14,398 nt of DNA. It comes from Firmicutes bacterium UBA5559. GTDB taxonomy: Bacteria > Bacillota > Clostridia > Peptostreptococcales > Anaerovoracaceae. The stretch covers positions 1 through 14,398 of the forward strand of contig DIMT01000039.1 in NCBI GenBank assembly GCA_002425705.1. The letters are read 5' to 3'. The notes under the pieces were generated by a model. That model worked only from the letters and a program-made list of their open reading frames with translations, did not search any database and was not told the origin of the DNA. Positions 7,238 to 13,919 of the stretch are shown here, in pieces. Made by a program: the position numbers and the translations under genes. The number at the start of each line of letters is the position of its first letter. Positions within the stretch are counted from its first letter, which is position 1.

Positions 7238-7266
7238 ATATTATTATACTGTATTTCATTTGTCAA
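7238..7266 (-). promoter_or_regulatory. Promoter of the flavodiiron gene
   Basis: A perfect -35 TTGACA (7266-7261, minus strand) is followed after 17 bases by TAATAT (7243-7238), four of six to consensus, in a very AT-rich stretch. The start would lie near 7231, giving a leader of roughly 117 bases that contains the terminator at 7168-7205. Other -10 registers in the AT-rich run are possible. Confidence 0.6.
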
Positions 7267-7285
7267 TTGTATTATAATGTTGACA
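7261..7285. promoter_or_regulatory. Candidate dyad operator between divergent flavodiiron and ltaE promoters
   Basis: TGTCAA (7261-7266) and TTGACA (7280-7285) form a perfect inverted repeat separated by 13 bases. The centre TAT-T-ATA (7270-7276) is symmetric on the same axis, giving 18 of 24 paired positions in dyad register. The left arm is the -35 of the flavodiiron promoter, and the centre overlaps the only good -10 of ltaE. A protein bound here could control both genes. The regulator is not recognised. Confidence 0.4.
7273..7278 (+). promoter_or_regulatory. Putative -10 element of ltaE
   Basis: TATAAT matches the consensus exactly and would start transcription near 7285, leaving a 46-base leader with GGAG 8 bases before the ltaE ATG. 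The -35 at 17-base spacing (TGTATT, 7250-7255) is very poor, so this promoter may be weak or need an activator. A small hairpin GGCTT-CAA-AAGCC (7286-7298) lies at the start of the leader. Confidence 0.45.
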
Positions 7286-7330
7286 GGCTTCAAAAGCCAC
7301 AAATTTCAATAGTAGAACGGAGACAACCCT

Positions 7331-8356
7331 ATGATATTTTTCAGAAATGATTATTCGGAGGGAGCCCATCCGGCTATCCTGGATGCTCTCATCACCACCA
7401 ACGATCATCAGACCATCGGCTACGGGGAGGATGAATACTGCCGGGAAGCCGCTGACCTGATACGAAGAAGGGTTGGCCGGCCCGACGGAGATGTCCATTT
7501 CCTGGTGGGTGGAACCCAGACCAATATGACGGCATTAAGTTCCTTTCTCCGGCCCCACGAGGCCGTCATCTCACCAGCCCGGGGCCACATCTGCGTCCAT
7601 GAGACCGGGGCCATCGAGGCCACTGGCCACAAGATTATTGCCATGCCAACCACCGATGCCAAAATCCGGCCGGAGCAGATCGAAGAAGCCGTCCTTTTCC
7701 ATTGCGACGAGCATATGGTTAAACCCAAAGTCGTCTATATCACCGACTCCACTGAGCTGGGAACGATTTACAGCCTGAAGGAGCTTTTGGAAATCCGGGA
7801 GGTCTGCAGCCGCTACGGACTATATCTTTACCTGGACGGAGCCCGACTTGCCTCGGCCTTGACTGCCCCTGGCAACGATGTAACTCTGGAAGACCTGGGC
7901 CGTCTCACCGATGCCTTCTATATCGGCGGAACAAAAAACGGCATGCTCTTTGGTGAAGCCATCGTCATCCTGAACGAAAGGTTAAAAGAAGACTTCCGAT
8001 ATCTGATCAAACAAAAAGGCGGCCTTCTGGCCAAGGGAAGACTCCTTGGGGTCCAGTTCAAAGCCGCCTTTGAAACCGATTTGTATTTGGAGATGGGGCG
8101 CCACGCCAACCGGATGGCTACTCTTCTGCGGGATGGGATCCGGGATTTGGGATACGATTTCCTGGTGGATTCTCCCACCAATCAGCTGTTCCCCGTTTTC
8201 CCCAACGAGCTGGCAGACAAACTGAGTAACGAATGTTCCTTTGAAGAGGAAGGCCCCGTGGATGCCGCCCATCGCTCCATCCGTTTCGTGACCTCCTGGG
8301 CAACCCCGGAGGAGGATGTCCGCAAGCTCTTGGATGTCATCCGACAGCTCGGATAA
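7331..8356 (+). CDS. ltaE: Low-specificity L-threonine aldolase / beta-eliminating lyase family (PLP)
   Basis: A cytoplasmic PLP enzyme of the aspartate-aminotransferase fold that cleaves L-threonine or L-allo-threonine to glycine and acetaldehyde. At 341 residues it has normal family length. The opening FRNDYSEGAHPAILDAL is the characteristic N terminus. GGTQTN at 60-65 is the cofactor phosphate loop, and HETGAIE at 90-96 supplies the ring-stacking histidine H90. LDGARLA (168-174) carries the aspartate (D169) that contacts the pyridine nitrogen. GGTKNG (199-204) holds the Schiff-base lysine K202. The start has GGAG 8 bases upstream. It is the only plus-strand gene, diverges from the flavodiiron gene, and its last 20 bases overlap the opposing DUF2177 gene. 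Related beta-eliminating lyases such as tyrosine phenol-lyase relatives share the Pfam family, but length and motifs fit threonine aldolase. Confidence 0.93.
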   Translation: MIFFRNDYSEGAHPAILDALITTNDHQTIGYGEDEYCREAADLIRRRVGRPDGDVHFLVGGTQTNMTALSSFLRPHEAVISPARGHICVHETGAIEATGHKIIAMPTTDAKIRPEQIEEAVLFHCDEHMVKPKVVYITDSTELGTIYSLKELLEIREVCSRYGLYLYLDGARLASALTAPGNDVTLEDLGRLTDAFYIGGTKNGMLFGEAIVILNERLKEDFRYLIKQKGGLLAKGRLLGVQFKAAFETDLYLEMGRHANRMATLLRDGIRDLGYDFLVDSPTNQLFPVFPNELADKLSNECSFEEEGPVDAAHRSIRFVTSWATPEEDVRKLLDVIRQLG

Positions 8357-8753
8357 TTAAAAAGCTGAAGAGGGCCGTTGCCCCGCTGAGGCAGGTCCCC
8401 CAGATCAGATCGATCACCGTGATGAAGACCGGCCAGTCCCGGATGGTGGCCTGGTTGGTCAAATCATAGGTAGAATAGGTAATGAGACCGAAAAACATAC
8501 CGGCCAGCAGAGCGTACTGCCAGCTGTCTTTTGCCAATGCCGGATTGATGACGAAATAAAGAATCCCGGCGATGAAAATCAGATAAAAGAGGAAGGCCGC
8601 ACCAAAGTTCACATTGGGCGCCATCAGGTAGCCCAGATATTTGTTGTAGGTGCTCCGGGCGATGACCACCAGCCAGACCATATCGATGGCCAGGAATACC
8701 ACCAAAGCGATGATATAATGCTTTAAAGTTGCCAGGGTAAACAAAGCGTCCAT
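8337..8753 (-). CDS. DUF2177 family small integral membrane protein
   Basis: A 138-residue hydrophobic protein with about four membrane helices (roughly 10-32, 49-70, 79-95 and 108-135). It resembles DUF2177 proteins through DMVWL (24-28), YLGYLMAP (39-46) and the polar segment GLITYSTYDLTNQATIRDWP (89-108). The function of the family is unknown. A longer frame starting at 8870 exists, but GGAGG stands six bases before the ATG at 8753 and the extra residues would lie inside the upstream gene. The stop of that gene (DUF1295) is separated from this start by one base, so translation is probably coupled; DUF1295 and DUF2177 genes are recalled as frequent neighbours. It is the last gene of the operon, and its 3' end overlaps that of ltaE by 20 bases. 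Confidence 0.85.
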   Translation of the reverse strand: MDALFTLATLKHYIIALVVFLAIDMVWLVVIARSTYNKYLGYLMAPNVNFGAAFLFYLIFIAGILYFVINPALAKDSWQYALLAGMFFGLITYSTYDLTNQATIRDWPVFITVIDLIWGTCLSGATALFSFLIIRAVG

Positions 8754-8754
8754 G

Positions 8755-9519
8755 CTATTCCTCCTTTTTCTTCGGGAACCAGGGAACAAAGATGCTGGTC
8801 CGGGCTGCATACTCGGCATATCCCGGCTTGTCGGCCATAGCCTTTTCCAATAGGGGCACACCGGACACAAAGAGGAGCAGTCCTGTGATGGTCAGCGGGC
8901 TCAGGACAGTCAGCAGACTGGCTCCCCCGGAAAGGGCCAGCAGAAAGATTCCCCACCACATGGTGGCTTCTCCGAAATAATTGGGGTGCCGAGTGTAGTG
9001 CCACAGGCCCCGGTTCATGATCTTTCCCCGGTTGGCAGAATCCGCCAGAAAAACCTTCAGCTGATAGTCCCCTACCGCTTCAAAGAAGAATCCGGCGATC
9101 CAAATAACCAGTCCTGTCACCAACAGGGGGATGCTGTAGGTATCTCCGGCATCCTTGGGCAGAGATACGGAAAGGGAAATGATGTACATGAAGAAACCCT
9201 GGAGCATATAGACCTGTAAAAAACTTCTGGGGATCAGCCATTTTCCCCATTCTTCCCGCCATTTGGCATATCGGAAGTCCTCCGGCTTTCCCAGATTCCG
9301 CTTCATGATATGGTAGAAGAGCCTCAGACCCCATACAGAAACCAGCCCGGTAATGATGATTTGAGGCAGCGAATGGGGTCCGTGGAGAAGAAAAACGAAC
9401 CAGGCTACCAAAACGAATCCGATGCCCCAGCCCATATCCACGATGGAATTGTTTCGGATGACCGTGCCTACAATAAAGAACAAGAGAAAATAGATAAAAA
9501 TCAACAGGATAACGTCCAT
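8755..9519 (-). CDS. DUF1295 membrane protein, steroid 5-alpha-reductase-like
   Basis: A 254-residue membrane protein with about six hydrophobic segments (2-20, 30-46, 52-70, 104-120, 130-150 and 186-220). The conserved C-terminal motif GLWHYTRHPNYFGE (171-184) is the signature of the DUF1295/steroid 5-alpha-reductase/isoprenylcysteine methyltransferase superfamily, where this region contributes to NADPH or SAM binding. A reductase acting on a membrane lipid double bond is the usual guess, but no substrate is known for bacterial members and methyl transfer is also possible. AGGAGG six bases before ATG fixes the start. It begins 11 bases after the DhaL-DegV gene and is followed after one base by DUF2177, so all three are almost certainly co-transcribed. 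Confidence 0.9.
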   Translation of the reverse strand: MDVILLIFIYFLLFFIVGTVIRNNSIVDMGWGIGFVLVAWFVFLLHGPHSLPQIIITGLVSVWGLRLFYHIMKRNLGKPEDFRYAKWREEWGKWLIPRSFLQVYMLQGFFMYIISLSVSLPKDAGDTYSIPLLVTGLVIWIAGFFFEAVGDYQLKVFLADSANRGKIMNRGLWHYTRHPNYFGEATMWWGIFLLALSGGASLLTVLSPLTITGLLLFVSGVPLLEKAMADKPGYAEYAARTSIFVPWFPKKKEE

Positions 9520-9530
9520 AAAAGACCTCC

Positions 9531-11327
9531 TTATTTCTCAATGATGCTGACAGCCACCGCTCCGATTCCTGAGTTGATGGCCACTACCGACGATATTTCA
9601 GTTACAAATTCCGGTTCTTTCCCAATCATCCGGGACAGCCTTTCCCGGTATTCCTCTGCCAGGGCCGGATCCCGGGCATGAACAATGCTATAGGCTTCTA
9701 TTCCTCCATTCTCCATCGTCTTCCTAATAATCTTCAAAATTTTTCCAGTGATCCCTTTTCTGCTGAAAGCTGCACCAAAGGTCTTTCCGGCCCCCGACTC
9801 ATCCAGGCTCATAATGGGTCTGAGTCCAACTTTCATGCCAATGGCTCCAACCGTGCTGCTGACTCTACCGCCTTTAACGGCATACTCAATAGTTTCCAGA
9901 CAGACATAAATTCTGCCCTTTGAAATCCACTCTTCCAGCTTCGCTGCGATTTCCTCCAGGTTCATTCCGGCCTCCCGAAGTTCCGCTGCCCTTTTGACAA
10001 TCAGCCCTTGAGCCCCCGAATTGAGCCGGCTATCCACTACCCGGACCGGATAGCCTTTTTCCCTCATGGATTTGGCTTCCGCTTCCAGCGCCTGCCAGGT
10101 ACCGCTCAGCTTAGACGAAACAGAGATGATTAAAAGTGAGTCATACAACTCCTGGAGCTTTTCCAGCATGGCTTTTATCCGGGCCGGTTCCGGCTGAAAG
10201 CTGGTAGGGTAGATCTGGGCTCGGGGAATGTATCGGAACAACTGCTCCAGGTTGATTGTCTGCTTGTCCAGATAGGCTTCCTCGTCCATCTGAATCCCCA
10301 CGGGAATGGTGTGTACTAAGTGCTGGATTTTATATTCCTCTGGTATATCGGCAATAGAATCCGTCAGGATACCAAGACCGCCCTTTCCCTTACTGAGGAC
10401 CCGGGTCTCCAGCCCCATGTCATCCATCTTCTGGCTGAGAACATGGCCTAAGGTCAAGAGTTCTTCGGTCACCAAGTGGGGATTGTCGGTATGAAGGTGA
10501 ACCTTCAGCCGATTTCCCCGGCTCATGACGATAATCGAGTCTCCCCAGACTTTCAGTTTCATCTTTAATCGATCGGCGGAGTCCTCTTGCCAGATCCCTT
10601 CCTTCAATTCCAGATACCATTCGGAGCAATATCTTTTCTCGGTGATTTCTTCCTCATGAAGCTGGTAGTCATCTTCTGGTATTTGCTCTGCCCTTGTGAT
10701 AGCCCCACCCTGAAAAAACCGGGTGATTCCCTGTAGAAAACGGACAAAGCCTTCAGCACCTGAATCCACAATATTATTTTTCCGCAGGATTTCCATCTGG
10801 CTTTTCGTTCGTTGGAGGGATTCTCCTGCCGCATGGAAGGCAGCTGAAAAAAAGTCTTCAAAGCTTTTATACTGATCGTGATGGGCGGATAAGAATTTAG
10901 CCCAGTCGCTGATGACGGTAATCATGGTCCCTTTCACCGGGTTTTCCACAGCCCGGTACAGATATTTCACTGCTCCGCTGGCAATCCTGGAAAATTCCTG
11001 ACGATCCACCTCCCGGTATCCGGCAGCCTCTGCCGCCAATCCGTTGACATAAGAAGCAAAGATGATTCCGGAATTTCCTCGGGCATTAGCCATTCCCGCA
11101 TCAGAAATCTCTTCCATCATTTCATGAAAGGCTTCCTTTTTCCGGGGCAGCTCTGCCATAGCCCGCAGGGTACTGGTCAGGTTGGTGCCTGTATCCCCGT
11201 CTGCTACAGGAAAAACATTGATTTCGTTGAGATGCTTTTTGTGCGCCTTCACTTCTTCCGATCCTAATACGAACCAGTCCATCAAATCAAAACCATTGAT
11301 TTTTTCCTTATGAGCTGCATTCCCCAT
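9531..11327 (-). CDS. DhaL (DAK2)-DegV fusion protein, probable single-chain fatty-acid-kinase-like enzyme
   Basis: A 598-residue cytoplasmic protein joining two partners that are separate in the FakA/FakB fatty acid kinase. The N-terminal DhaL kinase domain (1-205) has NVFPVADGDTGTNL (37-50) with Mg-binding aspartates D43 and D45, NARGNSG (81-87) and VDSGAEGF (187-194). The middle segment (about 215-310) keeps the likely zinc ligands of FakA: C234 in RYCSEW, and H277 and H279 in KVHLHT. From 318 a DegV (FakB-type lipid-binding) domain follows with LTDSIADIP (321-329), TSFQPEP (375-381), SSKLSGT (404-410) and KGGRVS (485-490). In this reading DegV takes the place of the FakA C-terminal domain. 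An upstream ATG (11378) adds 17 residues, but AAAGGAG stands 8 bases before the ATG at 11327. The gene sits between a HutD-like and a DUF1295 gene. Fatty acyl phosphate formation is inferred, not shown. Confidence 0.88.
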   Translation of the reverse strand: MGNAAHKEKINGFDLMDWFVLGSEEVKAHKKHLNEINVFPVADGDTGTNLTSTLRAMAELPRKKEAFHEMMEEISDAGMANARGNSGIIFASYVNGLAAEAAGYREVDRQEFSRIASGAVKYLYRAVENPVKGTMITVISDWAKFLSAHHDQYKSFEDFFSAAFHAAGESLQRTKSQMEILRKNNIVDSGAEGFVRFLQGITRFFQGGAITRAEQIPEDDYQLHEEEITEKRYCSEWYLELKEGIWQEDSADRLKMKLKVWGDSIIVMSRGNRLKVHLHTDNPHLVTEELLTLGHVLSQKMDDMGLETRVLSKGKGGLGILTDSIADIPEEYKIQHLVHTIPVGIQMDEEAYLDKQTINLEQLFRYIPRAQIYPTSFQPEPARIKAMLEKLQELYDSLLIISVSSKLSGTWQALEAEAKSMREKGYPVRVVDSRLNSGAQGLIVKRAAELREAGMNLEEIAAKLEEWISKGRIYVCLETIEYAVKGGRVSSTVGAIGMKVGLRPIMSLDESGAGKTFGAAFSRKGITGKILKIIRKTMENGGIEAYSIVHARDPALAEEYRERLSRMIGKEPEFVTEISSVVAINSGIGAVAVSIIEK

Positions 11328-11350
11328 ACGTTTGTCTCCTTTCAGATGCA

Positions 11351-11376
11351 AGAAAAGGCTTACGTTTCTGCAAGCC
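11351..11376 (-). terminator. Weak intergenic stem-loop with T-rich tail, possible partial terminator
   Basis: Just after the HutD-like stop, minus-strand GGCTTGC (11376-11370) pairs with GTAAGCC (11363-11357) around AGAAAC, followed by TTTTCTT. With seven pairs and an interrupted T run it may only reduce transcription into the DhaL-DegV gene, or process the message. No promoter fits in the remaining space before that gene. Confidence 0.4.
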
Positions 11377-11383
11377 ACTCTTC

Positions 11384-12496
11384 CTAGTCATTGTATTTAT
11401 TTCTTCCGGTAATCGTATACTTTTTCAGGATTTGCTCTGCCTGAGGATTGACCCGGCAGTTTGCCTCATAGCTTTCCATTTCTTCCTTTGTCAAATCCGA
11501 TATCTTTTTTCGATGGGCCCGAATGGGTTTGGGCATCAGGAAAAAATAAATCAGAGGATTGACCAGGAATATGTCCAGCAGTATCCAAAGGCTGATGGAG
11601 GGCAACACGTGATCCAGCCCCCACATCCGCTCCGTGATAATTGCCGTGGCAACAACCCCTGCCATACCCAGAAGAAAGGTGGCCATGGATCGCTCCAGCC
11701 TTCCGATAGCTTCAGCCAGCAACGGATCGTTCCAGTACTCCCGCCGGCCTTTGAAGAGATATCGGCTTCCCCGGAAGTTGGTCAGGGATAAGTAAGCGGC
11801 CATTTTCAGATCGTCCAGCGTGCCTCCTCCGGTGTAGGAGGGGGCCTTTTTACCGGATGATTCTGCCGGTTCAACGGTCTCTGCAACAGGGGGAACATCC
11901 TGGTAACGGACGATTCCATGGACAAGGGTACCCCGGCCCATGGCTTGAAAAACCGCCTTTTCTTCCGGTTTTCCATGAACCACCAGGGTATCCCCTTCCT
12001 TTAAGACTCGTTCCTTCCCATTAATCAATACCACAGAATACCCGTTGAAGCAGTAAAAAAAACGGCTTTCCATGGCATATTCATCGGACAGATGGGTTTC
12101 TTCTGCCAAGGGTCTGGCTTCCTCGACCAGTTCCTGGGCTTCCAGATAGGCATCTCCCCCTTTTCGATAAATCAGGTTGAAATCCCGGATCAATCCAAAG
12201 CTTCTGGTTTTCACTTCACCGCCAAAACGGTCCTGCTCCAGCCTTCGGAGACGGCTGACCCGCTCTCCCTCAAAAGAAAGGATTACCTCTCCCTCCAGTA
12301 CCATAAGAATCCGGTCATACAAAGGAAAATGGGTGAATTCAGTCTCTTCCCTCTCTACTTCGGCGGTACTGAGCCGCCAGCCAAAATCCCGGTTATCGAA
12401 GACCCGGTTTTCAGGGAATATAGCCAACTGCCGAGTGACGCCGCCGGACCATCGGCTGACTTTATTGTCTTTTTCTTTGTATAACAATATTTCCAT
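11384..12496 (-). CDS. HutD-like cupin protein with C-terminal two-helix membrane tail
   Basis: The first 200 or so of 370 residues resemble HutD/Ves cupins: KVSRWSGGVTRQLAIFPE (12-29), FGWRLSTAEVE (38-48) and FTHFPLYDRILMVLEGE (54-70). A second cupin-like part has EGDTLVVHG (167-175). A flexible P/E/S/G-rich linker (about 201-225) leads to a C-terminal part with two membrane helices (about 270-288 and 299-321), a basic loop after them (RAHRKK) and a charged tail. HutD proteins are usually about 190-200 residues, soluble, and linked to histidine utilisation; no hut gene is seen here. The biochemical role of HutD is poorly known, so only the fold can be named. A GGGGGG run 4 bases before ATG marks the start. 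It lies 13 bases after galE and 56 bases before the DhaL-DegV gene, within one operon. Confidence 0.8.
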   Translation of the reverse strand: MEILLYKEKDNKVSRWSGGVTRQLAIFPENRVFDNRDFGWRLSTAEVEREETEFTHFPLYDRILMVLEGEVILSFEGERVSRLRRLEQDRFGGEVKTRSFGLIRDFNLIYRKGGDAYLEAQELVEEARPLAEETHLSDEYAMESRFFYCFNGYSVVLINGKERVLKEGDTLVVHGKPEEKAVFQAMGRGTLVHGIVRYQDVPPVAETVEPAESSGKKAPSYTGGGTLDDLKMAAYLSLTNFRGSRYLFKGRREYWNDPLLAEAIGRLERSMATFLLGMAGVVATAIITERMWGLDHVLPSISLWILLDIFLVNPLIYFFLMPKPIRAHRKKISDLTKEEMESYEANCRVNPQAEQILKKYTITGRNKYND

Positions 12497-12509
12497 GGCT
12501 CCCCCCTTT

Positions 12510-13487
12510 CTAGATCAATACCACCTTGCACATCTCCTCCAGACTTCGTCGTGCCTTCCAGCCCAGTTCTCTTTCCGCCTTAGATGGATCGGCATAGCAC
12601 ATGGCGATATCCCCTGCTCTTCTGGGATCGATCACATAGGGAATCCTGCATTTGTTGACATTTTCGAAAGCCCGGACCACTTCCAGCACACTATAGCCGG
12701 TACCAGTCCCCAGATTGAATATATGGACACCCGGCTCCTTCATCCGGTCCAGCGCGGCCACGTGGCCGTCGGCCAGGTCGATGACGTGAATGTAATCCCG
12801 GACACCGGTTCCGTCAGGAGTTGGATAATCGTTGCCGTAAACGTGGAGCTGGTCCAGCTTATTCTCATAAACCCGGATGATATAGGGCATCAGGTTATTG
12901 GGTATGCCATTGGGGTTATCTGCCAGAAGCCCGGTGGGATGGCCGCCGATGGGATTAAAATACCTTAAAAGCGTTATATTCCAACGGTTATCCGATTGAT
13001 ACAGGTCTTTCAGCATCTGCTCATTCATCAGCTTGGTGCATCCATAGGGATTGGTAGCGCTGAGGGGAGCTTCCTCCGGTATGGGCAGGATTTCCGGATC
13101 TCCGTATACAGTGGCCGATGAGCTGAAGACGAAATGGAAAATCCCTCTCTTTCTCATGGCCTGAAGTACATTCATGGTGGAAACCAGGTTGTTTTCATAA
13201 TACATGAGAGGCCTTTCCACCGATTCCCCCACCGCCTTGTATCCGGCAAAGTGGATGACACCGTCAATAGGTTCCAGTTCAAAGAGCTGCTCCGTTCTCT
13301 CCCGGTCCTTCAAATCGACGGGATAGAAAGGGAATTCTTTTCCGGTAATGCCCTTGATGTAGTGTATGGCTGTTTCTGAACTGTTGGACAGGTCGTCGGC
13401 AACCACGATTTCATAGCCAGCTTCCAGAAGCTGAACGCAAGTGTGGGAGCCGATGTACCCCGCTCCCCCAGTGACCAGTATTCTCAT
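12510..13487 (-). CDS. galE: UDP-glucose 4-epimerase
   Basis: Interconverts UDP-glucose and UDP-galactose (possibly also the N-acetyl forms) in the cytoplasm, supplying sugars for galactose use or surface glycans. It is an extended short-chain dehydrogenase with the NAD motif GGAGYIG (7-13), catalytic S124 in SSSATVYG and the Y148-x3-K152 pair (YGCTK). LRYFNPIGGHPTG (174-186) and GVRDYIHVIDLADGH (228-242) are diagnostic for GalE. At 325 residues it is about a dozen short of the usual 335-340: after LGWKARRSLEEMC it ends in KVVLI instead of the expected Trp-rich tail. Its ATG overlaps the stop of the upstream PAS-like gene (ATGA), indicating translational coupling; AAGGA lies upstream. No other galactose gene is visible in the window. 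Confidence 0.95.
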   Translation of the reverse strand: MRILVTGGAGYIGSHTCVQLLEAGYEIVVADDLSNSSETAIHYIKGITGKEFPFYPVDLKDRERTEQLFELEPIDGVIHFAGYKAVGESVERPLMYYENNLVSTMNVLQAMRKRGIFHFVFSSSATVYGDPEILPIPEEAPLSATNPYGCTKLMNEQMLKDLYQSDNRWNITLLRYFNPIGGHPTGLLADNPNGIPNNLMPYIIRVYENKLDQLHVYGNDYPTPDGTGVRDYIHVIDLADGHVAALDRMKEPGVHIFNLGTGTGYSVLEVVRAFENVNKCRIPYVIDPRRAGDIAMCYADPSKAERELGWKARRSLEEMCKVVLI

Positions 13488-13909
13488 GTCGTTTGTCCTT
13501 CCTTTTCAGCAGGGATCAGTTTTCCGATGATTCTGTCCAAATTGCCGTGACGATTCAGAATAGATGAATTCATGGATTTGAACCGCTGTTTTCTGCCCCC
13601 GGGAAGGGGAATCCATACCTCTGTGGTCTGGCAGGTATCATTATGGAATACAAAGGAGTTGACCAGAGCACCTGTGGCTCTCCGGTAGTCTTCTCCCTCT
13701 CCCAGCAAAAGGCTGCATTTGCCAATGGGGATCAGGCTTTTGGAATCCAGATGGTACTCGTAGAGGATTTCATCAGAAAGTTCCCTTAAAACCTCTGCCT
13801 GCTGCTGAAGGATCAGCAGCTGACCTTTCATTCGATAGACTACTACTCCCACCCAAAACAGAACCAATAAAAGGAGCATGATTCCTCCCGCCAGTATTCG
13901 CCAGTCCAT
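13484..13909 (-). CDS. Small membrane-anchored protein with a PAS-like domain
   Basis: No confident family. The 141 residues begin with one strong membrane helix (about 5-25) and a short glutamine-rich, possibly coiled linker (27-45). A region follows that looks like a PAS sensor fold: DEILYEYHLDSKSL (46-59) resembles the first strands of PAS domains found in diguanylate cyclases, and the end NRHGNLDRIIGKLIPAEKE (119-137) resembles the closing strands, where PAS domains typically lead into an output domain. No output domain follows; the frame stops and galE begins. An ATG at 13936 gives nine more residues, but AGGAGG six bases before the ATG at 13909 decides the start. It begins 10 bases after the DUF4037 gene and overlaps galE by four bases. 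It could be a stand-alone sensor or partner subunit, or the stump of a longer signalling protein. Confidence 0.7.
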   Translation of the reverse strand: MDWRILAGGIMLLLLVLFWVGVVVYRMKGQLLILQQQAEVLRELSDEILYEYHLDSKSLIPIGKCSLLLGEGEDYRRATGALVNSFVFHNDTCQTTEVWIPLPGGRKQRFKSMNSSILNRHGNLDRIIGKLIPAEKEGQTT

Positions 13910-13919
13910 CGATTCCCTC

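Noticed and set aside
7231..7260. PerR- or Fur-like box in the AT-rich stretch beside the flavodiiron promoter
   Set aside because: Only partial match to TTATAAT-N-ATTATAA; in such AT-rich sequence similar matches arise by chance and the symmetry is broken by an inserted base.
8364..8385. GGGC-CGTT-GCCC hairpin near the ltaE / DUF2177 convergence as a terminator
   Set aside because: The stem has only four pairs and no T run follows on the plus strand; on the minus strand the T run is eight bases away and inside the DUF2177 coding sequence.
11384..12496. Histidine-utilisation locus suggested by the HutD-like gene
   Set aside because: No hutH, hutU, hutI, hutG or histidine transporter gene is present anywhere in the window; the neighbours are sugar, lipid and membrane genes.
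13801..13820. Perfect 8-base inverted repeat with a four-base loop inside the PAS-like gene
   Set aside because: It encodes the Gln/Leu-rich linker with CAG/CTG codons and has no T tail; repeated CAG codons explain the symmetry.
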